DNA of 64,000 nt from Macrotrachela quadricornifera (Eukaryota; Rotifera; Eurotatoria; Philodinida; Philodinidae), in contig JAJEKB010020803.1 of the NCBI GenBank assembly GCA_022393335.1, positions 1,031,347-1,095,346 on the forward strand, in the 5' to 3' direction. The first letter of the stretch is position 1; every line of letters starts with the position of its first letter. The translations under genes and the position numbers were made by a program. Shown piece by piece: positions 10,391-20,400 of this stretch. The notes beneath the pieces were generated by a model that searched no databases, had not been told where the DNA came from, and was given only the letters and a program-made list of their open reading frames with translations.

Positions 10391-12039
10391 TTACATAGCA
10401 CAATGCTTCTCGTTAAAACAATCAAGACAAAAAAATTTGTTACAATCAGGACAGAAAGTTTTTATTTGCTTTGTTGTCGAATGACACGCTTCTCTTGATT
10501 GTTGTTCCCTGTTTTTCTCGTAACAATCGACACAACGTCTTCGGACATCGTGATTAGATCCTCTCTTTTCTTCGAGTTTGTGATCACCAAGTTTGCGCTT
10601 GGAATGACTTGCCAATTGTTGTCTTGGACCAGGTTTCAGCTTCTCGATGGGCATACCAAGGAGTAAAGATCGCACCAGACTTTCACGGAACTGTATGATC
10701 TGTATGATCTGTATGTTGCTTGATGCATAAATTTCCTTGTAAATCAAATAACTGTTAACTACTGCAGTTCCAAATATCAACTCGAATGCCACCTTTCTAT
10801 ACCATTTTACTGACCGTCTTAGACATGTATGGTATGTTGATAGATGATCTGATAAGTCAGTACCTTGTCTGCCTTCATTGTAATCGAGAACAACCTGCGG
10901 CTTCACGATGCGTTCATTCAGTTTATTGATTTTTCCAGTATTCACCACAGTTGCTGAATGGGATGGCTTAGTAGATATCATCAGAACGTCTCTTTTATCT
11001 TTCCATTTGATCAGTTTTATACCAATTTCGTTCTGCTGCCCATAAACTTCACCACGCTTGAGCTTCTTCTGAACAACATCATGCCCTGATCCAGCACGAT
11101 TACTCCTCATTGTTCCGATAAGATACGTTTCCTTTTCCAACAAACATTTTGCTAAAGAAATACTAGTAAAGAAGTTGTCAGCTACCACGGTTCGATAACA
11201 TTCCGAAAGACCATTCAATAGATTTATCACGAAAAGATTCAACATGTCCAAGACTTGCCATAAGATCTTGTTGACTAGTATAGATCATGTAGCTCCAGGT
11301 GTATCCATTGACAGCCGCTAGCTTGTATATCTTCACGCCGTATTTATGTGCTTTTCCAGGGATGTATTGTTTGAACGAAAGTCGACCTCGCCATGGTACC
11401 ATACTTCCATCGATACTAACAACTGAGCCAGGCATATAGACTGATGTAAACCTCNNNNNNNNNNNNNNNNNNNNNNNNNNNNNNNNNNNNNNNNNNNNNN
11501 NNNNNNNNNNNNNNNNNNNNNNNNNNNNNNNNNNNNNNNNNNNNNNNNNNNNNNNNNNNNNNNNNNNNNNNNNNNNNNNNNNNNNNNNNNNNNNNNNNNN
11601 NNNNNNNNNNNNNNNNNNNNNNNNNNNNNNNNNNNNNNNNNNNNNNNNNNNNNNNNNNNNNNNNNNNNNNNNNNNNNNNNNNNNNNNNNNNNNNNNNNNN
11701 NNNNNNNNNNNNNNNNNNNNNNNNNNNNNNNNNNNNNNNNNNNNNNNNNNNNNNNNNNNNNNNNNNNNNNNNNNNNNNNNNNNNNNNNNNNNNNNNNNNN
11801 NNNNNNNNNNNNNNNNNNNNNNNNNNNNNNNNNNNNNNNNNNNNNNNNNNNNNNATTGTGTTGTCTTCTGAAGCAGAAACTACTTCTTCGACGAGTCCAT
11901 AATCTTCCACGAATTCTGCATCAGGTTCTGGTTCTATTTCGTACCAACCGCTTGAATTCACCTCGTCAACAGCCATTTCTTCATCGGAACTTTCAGATTC
12001 CAGATGCATTCCATCAAAATCATCATCCAAAGAACTCAC
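10391..12039 (-). pseudogene. piggyBac transposase, frame-broken and gap-interrupted
   Basis: The N-terminal part (up to about 12039) is acidic (LDDDFD, ESESSDEEM), as in piggyBac transposases, and runs into the N gap. The middle (11178-11435) contains VVSIDGSMVPWRGR, the first catalytic Asp region. The C-terminal part (10391-11251) contains TVVADNFFTS, the second Asp, and NEGRQGTDLSDHLS, the third. It ends with a Cys-rich zinc-binding tail (CVDCYEK, CPDCNKFFCLDCF). The middle and C-terminal frames overlap in different phases at 11178-11251, so there is a frameshift there. The junction at 11416-11435 cannot be judged because the gap size is unknown. No ATG lies upstream in frame of 12039; a Met near 12010 is the first plausible start. 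Confidence 0.85.
11455..11854. other. Assembly gap (400 N)
   Basis: Unknown bases inside the piggyBac transposase. The round length suggests a placeholder or scaffold estimate. Confidence 0.99.
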
Positions 12040-12409
12040 TTCACTGAGTGAGCTGGTGGTTTCTTCTGAATCGGTTCCTTCGAACGATATCTTTACGGTT
12101 CTCTAAATTCATTCATCTTTATATAGTCAAACGAAAAGTAGATAAGAAGAACGGAGAAAAGTCTGGAATTTTCCTCCTTCTTCTCACATGTGTCATGTAT
12201 AACATGGAAAGAACGAAAAACTGACTCAGGTAATTTTAGTTCTCTGCTAAAAATGAACCATTATGCGGTAATACAAGAGAGAGAGGGATCAATAATCAGT
12301 AGGAGATGACGAATGGATCATCAGATGCATTTATTCGAAGTGAATTATTCATGAAAATGACATCCTGTAGAAATTTCACGAGAAAATCGAATCGTGCCCA
12401 ATGTGTTAA

Positions 12410-12747
12410 TTTTTTATTGAGCATTTGACGTTTAAATTCTTGAATTATTTTGTGACGTTTATTTTTCAATTCTTCTTGAATATGATCAACTTGAATAGAA
12501 TAGAATGATTTGGGTAATTTATGACATAGAATACGTTGTGAGAACATGACTAAATCTTCGAAGACTTCCAATTGTTTCTTCCGAATAGTTGTCGAATGAT
12601 GGATTGTTTCAAACTAGAAAATAAAAAAGGATAGAACGTATATAAAATGGCATTTTTTGTTTTTACCTGATCAGCAGTCAAATAATAATAAGATAACTGT
12701 TTATATACTTCTTTTTCATGTATAATATCTTTAATTTTGTTTAACAT
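12410..12747 (-). pseudogene. Small spliced gene of unknown function, split by piggyBac
   Basis: Exon 1 (12667-12747, 27 codons starting MLNKIKDIIHEKE) joins in phase 0 across a 53-bp GTAAAA...TTCTAG intron (12614-12666) to exon 2 (12410-12613, FETIHHSTTIRKKQLEVFED...). The joined peptide is charged and helical with likely coiled-coil content. Exon 2 runs straight into the TTAA target and the piggyBac TIR; beyond the element the frame stops soon after (TGA at about 10180). The start codon lies only about 6 bp from the Penelope-like element, so the gene's upstream part may be lost too. I do not recognise the family. Confidence 0.45.
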
Positions 12748-12841
12748 TATTGATTGTTAAGGGCAATATTTTCATAATAAATGAAAGTATAACAGGGGCT
12801 TTGTATAGCATTTTTCGAAGTTTTTATTAAAACACAATTAT

Positions 12842-12870
12842 TCGACGTTTCGATGATCTATGTCATCATT
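12842..12870 (-). ncRNA. Hammerhead-like motif, left pLTR copy (degenerate)
   Basis: The minus strand reads TGATGA...CATCGAAACGTCG, the spacing of the hammerhead core (CUGAUGA...GAAA) known from Penelope-like terminal repeats. The conserved C before UGAUGA is A here, so activity is doubtful. Confidence 0.35.
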
Positions 12871-12905
12871 ATCAAGAATTTTTAAGGTCTCATTTAGAGA
12901 CATCA

Positions 12906-14054
12906 TTGATGGATGACCTAATTAAATTAAGTGTATGTAAATGGTATCGGTATGTTGATGATACATTTGTTTTTGTTAATTCTGAAACAGATGTTGATAA
13001 CATATTAGCCATTCTTAATAATTTTCATTCATCAATTAAATTTACTCGCAAAATTGAAGCCAAGGATAGATTGGAATTCCTCGATATTGAAGTTATTAGA
13101 TCTTCTAATGGACAACATCTCGAGACAACAATCTATCGAAAGTCAACATTCACTGGTCTAATAATTAATTGGAATTCTTATGTTCCTATTGAATATAAGA
13201 AAGCTAGTATTGTTAATATGGTTAATCGTGCACTCATTATTTGTTCAACTTATGCACTATTAGGTGATGAACTTGATAAAATACGAATAATAGGTTTAAA
13301 AAATGGTTATCCACCAAATTTTATTGACACTATTATTGGTATTAAATTAAGTAAATATCACCAAAATGATAATGAAAAATTGAATGAACCATTAATTGGA
13401 TGTGATAAGCAGAAAATGTATGTCGAATTACCATTTATTCAAACTTCAACATTAGAATTGAAGAAAAGGATTAAACACCTTTCGAATAAATTACGACCTA
13501 ATCTCGACATTATTTTCTTCAACAAGCCGACTTCTTCAACACAGACATTCTTCCAAACCAAGGATTCAATTGCTAAACATATGAAGTTTAATGTAGTATA
13601 TTACATCAAATGTACTGACTGTACTTCTTCATATATTGGCAAGACGGAACGACAAGCTGCACGAAGACTGTTTGAACATGGTGCACCAAAAACAACATTT
13701 GAACGGCATCATGTAACTGATGATCTGGTCAATAATAGCAATACTATTGAACTAAGAAGATCATCACGAATAAAAAACAACAACAAAACAGCAGCAGTAA
13801 CAACGACAACAACATTAAAAGACAACGATAATAGTAAGACTTACCTCTCATCTATTACTCAACATGAACATGAAACAGGTCATCACATGGACTGGAGTAA
13901 TTTTCTAATTATAGGTGAAGAGAGTCAGTATTATCGATTGTTAATTAAAGAATCGTTAATGATCAAAGCGTATGAACCAGAGCTCAACAAAACCACTCAT
14001 TCAGTGCCATTATTGATATTTCCTGATGGTTTACATAGAGCCCCTGTTACCTAA
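12906..14054 (+). CDS. Penelope-like RT fragment with GIY-YIG endonuclease
   Basis: This is a 382-residue open frame. It opens close to the RT palm motif RYVDDTFVF (YVDD at 16-19) and includes LEFLDIEV and the thumb-like region typical of Penelope RTs. The C-terminal part has a Cys-containing linker and a GIY-YIG nuclease reading VVYYIKCTDC...SYIGKTERQAARRLFEH (about residues 228-260), then HEHETGHHMDW and a terminal ESLMIKAYEPELN, also usual for the family. A Thr/Asn-rich low-complexity insert lies at about 285-305. RT motifs 1-5 upstream of YVDD are absent, so it cannot act as a polymerase, although the endonuclease half is uninterrupted. Confidence 0.9.
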   Translation: MMDDLIKLSVCKWYRYVDDTFVFVNSETDVDNILAILNNFHSSIKFTRKIEAKDRLEFLDIEVIRSSNGQHLETTIYRKSTFTGLIINWNSYVPIEYKKASIVNMVNRALIICSTYALLGDELDKIRIIGLKNGYPPNFIDTIIGIKLSKYHQNDNEKLNEPLIGCDKQKMYVELPFIQTSTLELKKRIKHLSNKLRPNLDIIFFNKPTSSTQTFFQTKDSIAKHMKFNVVYYIKCTDCTSSYIGKTERQAARRLFEHGAPKTTFERHHVTDDLVNNSNTIELRRSSRIKNNNKTAAVTTTTTLKDNDNSKTYLSSITQHEHETGHHMDWSNFLIIGEESQYYRLLIKESLMIKAYEPELNKTTHSVPLLIFPDGLHRAPVT

Positions 14055-14238
14055 CTATGGTCATTAATTGAACTTCAATCATATGTTGGTATAACATTGT
14101 ATACACATATATTCTTTTCTTTCTTTTCTATTCCTCATTCTTATTGTTTCTTTTCTTCTTTCCTTCTTCATTCTATATGTCGTTTCGTTCTCTATGTTTC
14201 TATGTATAATTTTAAAAGAACTTAATAAATTCTTGATA

Positions 14239-14265
14239 ATGATGACATAGATCATCGAAACGTCG
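14239..14265 (+). ncRNA. Hammerhead-like motif, right pLTR copy (degenerate)
   Basis: AATGATGA followed by an 11-nt spacer and CGAAACGTCG, the same arrangement as the inverted copy at 12842-12870. The core C3 equivalent is A. It is probably a decayed hammerhead or only the conserved remnant of one. Confidence 0.35.
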
Positions 14266-14352
14266 AATTATTGTGTTTTAATAAAAACTTCGAAAAATGC
14301 TATACAAAGCCGCTGTTATACTTTCATTTATTATGAAAATATTGCCCTTAAC

Positions 14353-15484
14353 AATTAATAATATATTTTAGCATTAAAAAGAAAATAAAAAGTGGACGTA
14401 GAACAAGTACTTTTTTTTCTCATGGAAACAGTCAATGTATTAAAATGTCTTTTTACGTCAATTCATTCTCCATTAGCACAGCTGAGATCATCTCTGCGGC
14501 ATGCAATGCATTAGAAAAAACTGGTAGTTTTACCTTTTTTAAGCCATCGAGGACACAGCATTAGTATTATCTAATTTGTACAACTACTATGAACAAAACG
14601 CTATCTTTTGATCATTTGAAAACGTCTAACTGAATGGATACATTTCTCTAAATTCAATCGCTATAATATGATCATTTGTTTGACATATGGAGAGAGAATA
14701 ACAAATTAAAAAGCATGATAATGGAAAAGAACAAAAAGATATACATAGTACAGAAAGAAAAGTGTGCGTACCTGAATAAAATAATAGGTTCTTCCACAAT
14801 CTATTCTGTTTTAACTAGCTTCAGTGATTACTGATCAACCTACGTTTTAATTGTAACTGGCCAAGATTTTGGTACTCACTTTTACGCAGATTTGATTATA
14901 AAAAGTAATATTAGAATAAAATTTACAATTCCTGATTTTTATACAAATTTCTGATTTTTTAAAAAAAATTTGCTGTCTGCTTTCCTGATTTTGGAACATA
15001 TGCAGCTGCGAGCCCTGTACGAATTTCATTTTGTTTTTTTTTTTGATTGCCACTCAATGGTATGTGTGCTTGCGTGATTTTTGTGGAGAATGAAATGTCA
15101 ACATTGCTCACGAATTTTTCAATTCGGAAGAAAGAGTAAATGGAGAATTGCGAAACAACTGATCAATAAATACGTCACTTTTTCCAACGCATCTAGTAAA
15201 CAGAGCAACATAGCAATATCAAACTGTCTAGAGGTTAGTATCGATTGTTTCGTTTCTTTATTAAACGAGTGAATTTCAAATGTATTAATTCTTATCATTG
15301 AAGGTATTTTATTCAAAATAAAACGATTTAAGTTTTTGATTAAATGTCGGCAATCTAAGTAGAATGAAAAATTTCACTTCAACAATAAAAGAACTTTTGT
15401 AACTCACTGAGAATAAGACTGTTGACTCAGCATATAATTTAAAAACTACGAATAGTTTTGCACAAAGATAATACAGCTAATCTT
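14353..15484. other. No recognisable gene
   Basis: AT-rich sequence. A 63-codon frame at 15081-15272 contains CQHCSRIF, which could be a zinc-binding exon fragment, but nothing else supports it. Confidence 0.3.
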
Positions 15485-17530
15485 TAGAAGGTCTAAATGA
15501 GATATTTACTGTATTTCATAACACTGGAGGAAAAATTGTCGACGCATATTTGCCAACTTTGATTCGAAGTAGAAAGCTGAAATTTTTACCAGATACATAT
15601 CTCATAAAGAGCTTGAATTTTTGTTGGTTTTATACGCTGTATCTATAAGTAATTCTGAGTTACACCTAGTGATTGTTGAAAGACGTTTATTTCAGATCGC
15701 GAACTCGAGTCATTTGATTGAAGGGCAGATGAAATATGCTAGAGGAAAATCTATAAGATATATCTGAAGTGTTCAATAGATCAGTGTCCTTTGCATTTGT
15801 TATCGTTGGACTAGTGTCGATAAAAATTCTTGATGCGCCACTAGTCTCGATGCTTGATTCATCATAGTCTCGATCGAGTAAATATGACGGCATTCCACTT
15901 TTTGGTCGTGTATTCGTGATAGTTCTGATCATTCACTCTTGATTTCTGTTCCAATGAGTTAAACTTAAGCTTCGAGAAATCAATGCGTTTACAAAGCAAT
16001 AAACAATCGTATATGTTGCCTACCGTGTGTGTATTTACAAGCAACGAAGTATCTCGGAAATATGCACTCAATAGCTTCAGGCATTGTTAGATGGGATAAC
16101 AAATAGTACCAGAGAACAGTTAAAAATAAACAAAATCTCAAACCTTATACAACTTTACTTAGCAAGATAGTTGCGTAACCACTTACGTCGATTAATGATA
16201 CGAGAATTCGACCTGCTCATGACATTTTCTGGTATTACATATACTACCGAAACATATGATTTTAATTAAATCATATCTGAATGTTCGTTCTTCTCTTTGA
16301 TGGACTGATAACACTATAGCGTTGTTATCGTTTCGCAGAGCATAGTGATTGATCAATGCCAGACAGTATATTATCTTACTGTATAATAGTAATCAACCAT
16401 TGCTCATCATCCATTTCCTAAACGGCACAGTCAGCTAACGATCATCCTTCGATTGAAAAAGTTTTAAAAAAAGACATAACCAAGAAAAATGAGGCGTAAA
16501 AGCAGGTTAAATCTCAGATTGACACTCAGAGATACTGTAAACCGTCAGAAATATCGTGGGAAAATGTCCCAGCCTTCATCTACTCATCTAAATGTGTTCC
16601 ATTACTGAATTTTTCATGAAAATTGTCAAAAGAACAACGTTTTCACTAGAATAATGACTTTCTCATCCAATGATATTACTATGACCGAGTGAAATGGAAA
16701 TAGTCAATTCTACAACACTAGTCGGCTTTATGATAAAAATTCAGACAAACTATTTTTCATCATATCTATTCCTTCCTCTGATTTCAAAATCTATCTTTAT
16801 GCAACGGTTATATTTGTCTAAATTTCATCAAAGATGTAGTTTCGTAACAGCAACATTTCCTTCTATGTTGCTTCAAAAGTCGAGCGTTTTACAATGCATG
16901 CCTGCTCAAATGCTAACTGATTCTAAGGTGAACAGCCTCCGTAGAGGCTTGCTATCTTATTGCTACATCTTCTAGTAGATCACACTACACCGCCGGCATC
17001 AGATGGTAGTGGAAGAATTTTTTAAGAAATTCCATAATTACAAAAATTTAATCGATAACTATTGGCTTTAAGAATTAAAGATAAATGAAATTGCTACTAC
17101 TCGTAGCTTTTTGCTGAATCTTATCTACAGCAAAAACTTATATCGTTTCCTTCTCTGATTTGCAAACGATCGGCACTCTTCATTCATTAACATGAGAAAC
17201 TATAACTGCCGTCCACTAATAAGCCATACTTCTGACAGTGTTTTTAGCTTTCTATCTTAAACGAAAATATCAAAAGTATCTTTTCGCAATTCCTTTTATA
17301 TCACTACTAGACAGTTTTCAATTATTACAATGTTACGTGAGTAATTCAGAATTACTTACACATACTGCGCACAAAACCAACAAAAATTCAAGCTCTTCAT
17401 GAGATATATATCTGGTAAAAATTTCAGCTTTCTATCTCGAATAAAAGTCGGCAAATATGCATCGACAAGTTTTCCTCGAGTGCTACGAAATACAGTAAAT
17501 ATCTTATTAGACTTCCTAAAAATTAGCTGC
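15485..17530. repeat. Inverted pair of coding-like segments, 1.7 kb apart
   Basis: Positions 15485-15665 (plus) and 17336-17525 (minus) are diverged inverted copies. Both encode the same peptide pattern: VDAYLPT.IR.RKLKFLPD in the left copy and the right copy, then KSLNFCWF and a stop. The intervening 1.7 kb (15666-17335) shows no recognisable gene. Confidence 0.65.
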
Positions 17531-17706
17531 ACTATGGGGCATTTCCAGAGATCCCATCCCAATTTTATTATAGAGTTGTAGGATTCAGATGGCTCTTTCA
17601 CACTATAGGAGTAAGCCTTCATACAATCTGGTTTCATGGGAAAAAATCCTGTTTGAAAGTCACCATTTCCATAAAAATCCAATTTTACAATGATTCTCCT
17701 CAGCAA
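17356..17706 (-). CDS. Hypothetical protein, 116 residues
   Basis: An uninterrupted frame starts MLRRIIVKLDFYGNGDFQ and ends KSLNFCWFCAQYV. Its C-terminal 45 residues recur as a decayed plus-strand copy at 15525-15653, so this is probably the better-preserved copy of a duplicated gene or transposon ORF. I see no domain I can name. Differences between the copies fall at all codon positions, so evidence for selection is weak. Confidence 0.3.
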   Translation of the reverse strand: MLRRIIVKLDFYGNGDFQTGFFPMKPDCMKAYSYSVKEPSESYNSIIKLGWDLWKCPIVQLIFRKSNKIFTVFRSTRGKLVDAYLPTFIRDRKLKFLPDIYLMKSLNFCWFCAQYV

Positions 17707-17929
17707 AAGGTAGATGATACAAATCTGAAATTTTCAAAACATATATAGCTCCACATACATGTTTGTTATTTTGTAGCAGGTGCAGATGTGGTTGAAACCA
17801 ATGTCTTTTGTATTAATTCAATTTCCGAAGGAAATTATGAAACCTAACATTAAGACAAAGAACAAAACATCACCACCGCAATCACCGCAGAAGGAGTCAG
17901 AGAAGAAGCCCTATAACAGCTGCACATCT

Positions 17930-18530
17930 CAAAGACCCTGTTCATTGTAGATGCTTTAAGTTTCCCTCAAAACAGTGCTTCTATTTCACCTGCATCAAGG
18001 ATCCAGTCAGTCGAAATGTTCAATTTGAGTTCCTAGAAGCCAGCTATTTTGAAGAGGTTGATGCCTCAATAGATGCTAGAGTTAATCTAATTTTGATACT
18101 GTCAATGTCAAATCAGTTATTTTTGCCACACAATACTGCTTTCAAACAAGGCTATTAGAACTTATCGTCATGATTCCTGGCACCGTAATAGATGTGTCTG
18201 GTCACATTCTACCAGGATAAATCGAAATAGCAACTTTGCACACTGTCGAATACGGATAACTCCAATACCGTTGGTTTAAATTGTGCATTAGATTCCTCTA
18301 TGATAGGCTCTTATATTGAAAAGCTTGCTGAAACATCAAATATCTATATATGTATTTTTACGAATGCGGGACTACTCCCTATTAGCAAAGCAGAGTTTGA
18401 CAAAACTCCATCCAGTAGCATAGGCTTGTTAGAGATCTTTCCTAAAGCTATTTCCGTGAATGTGTAAGGAAGGTGTTGTAAAACTATCCAACACCGCATC
18501 AGCCCTATTGTAAAAGCGGTTGAATCCTTA
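17930..18530 (+). pseudogene. Methionine synthase (MetH) homocysteine-binding domain remnant
   Basis: MetH transfers methyl from methyl-cobalamin to homocysteine; its N-terminal barrel binds homocysteine through a zinc held by one Cys and a Cys-Cys pair. Successive plus-strand frames give DPVSRNVQFEFLEASYFEEV, DTVNVKSVIFATQYCF, IPGTVIDVSG, VGLNCAL (first zinc Cys), FTNAGLLP (the PNAGLP region) and GRCCKT (the Cys-Cys pair), in family order. There are in-frame stops after IDVSGHILPG and after ISVNV, and frame breaks near 18100 and 18260. It is therefore dead. Whether it came from the host's own gene or arrived with the bacterial-like ORF downstream cannot be settled from sequence alone. Confidence 0.7.
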
Positions 18531-18756
18531 TCTTCATGACTCTTCTCCAGTAAAAAAGTTTATGTTCTTCTGAATTAGCAAAAATAATATGAGAAGGTTT
18601 TGCAGATTTTATCGATATTTCTTTAGATATGTTTCATAATTAATCAAGTTTATATCATCGAAAGGAATCATACACATCCAATGAAAAACAATATACTATT
18701 CTGTCAATCTTTATATTCATTCATTCGATAAAAAACAAAAGAAAAGAATAATTCAC

Positions 18757-19734
18757 ATGATGGACAATTTACTCAAAACGTTTGGAGGAAAATTACAACG
18801 ATTTACTCAGCCCATCCCAGAGTTTTACCGCAGTCCCCATCCATTATTACCGAGCTTAGAAAGAAAGGATCATCTATTGCTCATGGATCTTTGGTTTTAT
18901 TCACGGATCAAGCGTTTAGATTTTTTTGAGCTGCTGAATAATCCACAAATTGAAGCTCATATCAACCTCGAAATTGAAAGCATCAATCCAAAAGATCAAC
19001 AAAGTTTCCTAATAGCAAGATATGAAAAAGTCAGAAGTCTATTTAATCAAATGTATAAAGTATTAGAACCAAAAAGGGCCAGCTTACATGAAAAAAAAAC
19101 ACAGCTAAAACACACCATGGGTCCTGAAAAAGTCAGACTAGAGGCAGAGGTGGCACAACTAAAAGCAGAGATTGACGTTAAAGAACTTGAAGAACGACTA
19201 TTAAAAGTGAGTGTTATATTGACAGAAACAACGATCAATCAAATTAACGAATCAACGCATAAAAACCTTGTTTGTAACTATTACCTGCTTAAACATTTAC
19301 TCGATGTATCAGACACACACAACATCACTTATCTGTTTTATGACATCCAGAACCCACAGAACGATTCCATGATCAGCTTTTCTGCGGACCACATCAAACA
19401 TTATTTTTCAGATCAAATTAGAAAACATAGCCATCCACAACAACGCAGAGTGTTTTTTTCTACATTTACCTTTGGTATGGATGGAGTAGAAACCACTATT
19501 GGAATGGACTTACAAGCCTGCCAAGTATTGATTGAGGCACATGGAACTGTTCAACTGGTTAACATTTCTAAAACCGTTGATTTTACCGTTGCCTACATTC
19601 TAGAAGTTGCACGCAGCCAGAATATTAGGAAATTTGACTTAATTATAGATACTCTTTACAGAGACGTCAGTACACAAGCCAAAAACCAGATTTCTGGCGA
19701 CCATCAATATAGAGATCAATCTGTTGACGCCTAA
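18757..19734 (+). CDS. Bacterial-like ORF of unknown function, 325 residues
   Basis: A single uninterrupted frame starts MMDNLLKTFGGKLQRF. It has an N-terminal part rich in aromatic and Pro residues (FYRSPHPLLPSLE), a helical coiled-coil-like middle (about 85-165, EAEVAQLKAEIDVKELEER), and a C-terminal alpha/beta-looking part. No intron signals are needed. A purine-rich AAAAGAAAAG precedes the ATG by about 10 nt, and an imperfect hairpin with a T-run follows the stop directly. Both neighbours are decayed coding frames in the same orientation. The overall look is bacterial, suggesting horizontal transfer. I do not recognise a family and give no function. The second Met is an equally good start. 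Confidence 0.7.
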   Translation: MMDNLLKTFGGKLQRFTQPIPEFYRSPHPLLPSLERKDHLLLMDLWFYSRIKRLDFFELLNNPQIEAHINLEIESINPKDQQSFLIARYEKVRSLFNQMYKVLEPKRASLHEKKTQLKHTMGPEKVRLEAEVAQLKAEIDVKELEERLLKVSVILTETTINQINESTHKNLVCNYYLLKHLLDVSDTHNITYLFYDIQNPQNDSMISFSADHIKHYFSDQIRKHSHPQQRRVFFSTFTFGMDGVETTIGMDLQACQVLIEAHGTVQLVNISKTVDFTVAYILEVARSQNIRKFDLIIDTLYRDVSTQAKNQISGDHQYRDQSVDA

Positions 19735-19754
19735 ATCAGATGTTTGATTTTTGC

Positions 19755-19790
19755 AAAGACCTTATTTCTCTCTAAAATAGGATCTTTTTG
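19755..19790 (+). terminator. Rho-independent-like hairpin with T-run
   Basis: AAAGACCTTATTT and AAAATAGGATCTTT are imperfect inverted arms about 20 nt after the stop of the 325-residue ORF. They are followed by a T-run (CTTTTTG). The position and form fit a bacterial intrinsic terminator carried along with the gene. The stem is AT-rich and imperfect, so it could be chance. Confidence 0.4.
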
Positions 19791-19809
19791 TACTATTCTT
19801 TGAGTTTGA

Positions 19810-20226
19810 TTTATAAACGCCAAAAATGATTTATCCAACATGCTCTAGACCCTACGAGACATTCACCAGGAAACTAGTCAGGTCTTTTATATTCCTCAAC
19901 AGTTGAACGACCTAGACTAAGCCAAATCTAAACACATTTGTAAACAAGATATCATCACCGAATTGATGAGTGGCTTGTCTTAACTGCCTCTAGACGAAAA
20001 ATGCACTCAGATCGCTTTTATCAACTGATTAAGCCATGCCATTGGAGCTAATTTACAAACCCGTAAACAAATTATTAAGGGCACTTTGTTGGCCCAAGAA
20101 TTACTCCAAAGGAGGCATAAATATCAGTCTGCGCGACCGTGCAAACTCGACGGTTGGCTAGAACGCCTGATCATGTTGTGCTATGATTTGTCTGACTTGT
20201 GGTTGCTTTTTGAAGAGGATATTTAG
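19810..20226 (+). pseudogene. Decayed bacterial-like frame with in-frame stops
   Basis: One reading frame of 139 codons reads like protein throughout (TLRDIHQETSQVFYIPQQLN; CKQDIITELMSGL; LSHAIGANLQTRKQIIKG; LERLIMLCYDLSDLWLLFEED) but contains four stops (TAG, TAA, TAA, TGA). All can be explained by C-to-T from CAG, CAA or CGA. It has no recognised domain. It lies directly downstream of the intact ORF in the same orientation, as in a transferred bacterial operon. Confidence 0.5.
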
Positions 20227-20301
20227 TTTTTCAGGCACTTTTGAAAAAGCACACAATTTAAATAATAATGGAGCAAGAATAAACCATGACTGAGATTATT
20301 C

Positions 20302-20400
20302 AAAAAAATACGGAAACTTCGGATTTTATCCGAAAGTTATGTGTACTGCAAAAAGTGTATGAGACAGATGAGTCGTTATAATGTTTGGACGTGAAAATTA
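20302..20400. mobile_element. Helentron-type terminus (hairpin plus conserved flank)
   Basis: TACGGAAAC, a 7-bp hairpin (TTCGGAT/ATCCGAA, 20318-20334) and TTATGTGTACTGCAAAAAGTG match the terminus of the Helentron at 42782-42830 in the same order. The rest of the element to the right is not homologous to the Helentron coding region, so this is a non-autonomous or truncated relative. Confidence 0.5.

Larger units (their letters stand above)
10241..12405 (-). mobile_element. piggyBac element with perfect 15-bp TIRs and TTAA duplication
   Basis: CACATTGGGCACGAT at 10241-10255 is matched exactly by its reverse complement at 12391-12405. Both ends are flanked by TTAA (10237-10240 and 12406-12409), the obligatory piggyBac target duplication. 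The interior encodes a transposase on the minus strand. The 400-bp gap at 11455-11854 lies inside the element, so its true length is uncertain. The perfect termini suggest a fairly recent insertion, although the transposase carries at least one frame break. Confidence 0.95.
12757..14350 (+). mobile_element. Penelope-like element, 5'-truncated, with inverted pLTR-like ends
   Basis: A Penelope-type RT/GIY-YIG ORF (12906-14054) is bracketed by about 130-bp copies of the same sequence in inverse orientation (12757-12890 and 14223-14350). The outer bases AAGGGCAATATTTTCATAATAA are shared. Penelope-like elements are known for terminal repeats in direct or inverted arrangement and for 5' truncation, and both are seen here. 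The ORF begins at the RT YVDD motif, so most of the RT is missing. Confidence 0.85.

Noticed and set aside
19810..20226. Ciliate-type code (TAA/TAG as Gln) to explain in-frame stops
   Set aside because: The E2-like, fusion and 56-kb genes end at TAA or TGA at sensible family lengths, so the standard code applies and the stops are decay.
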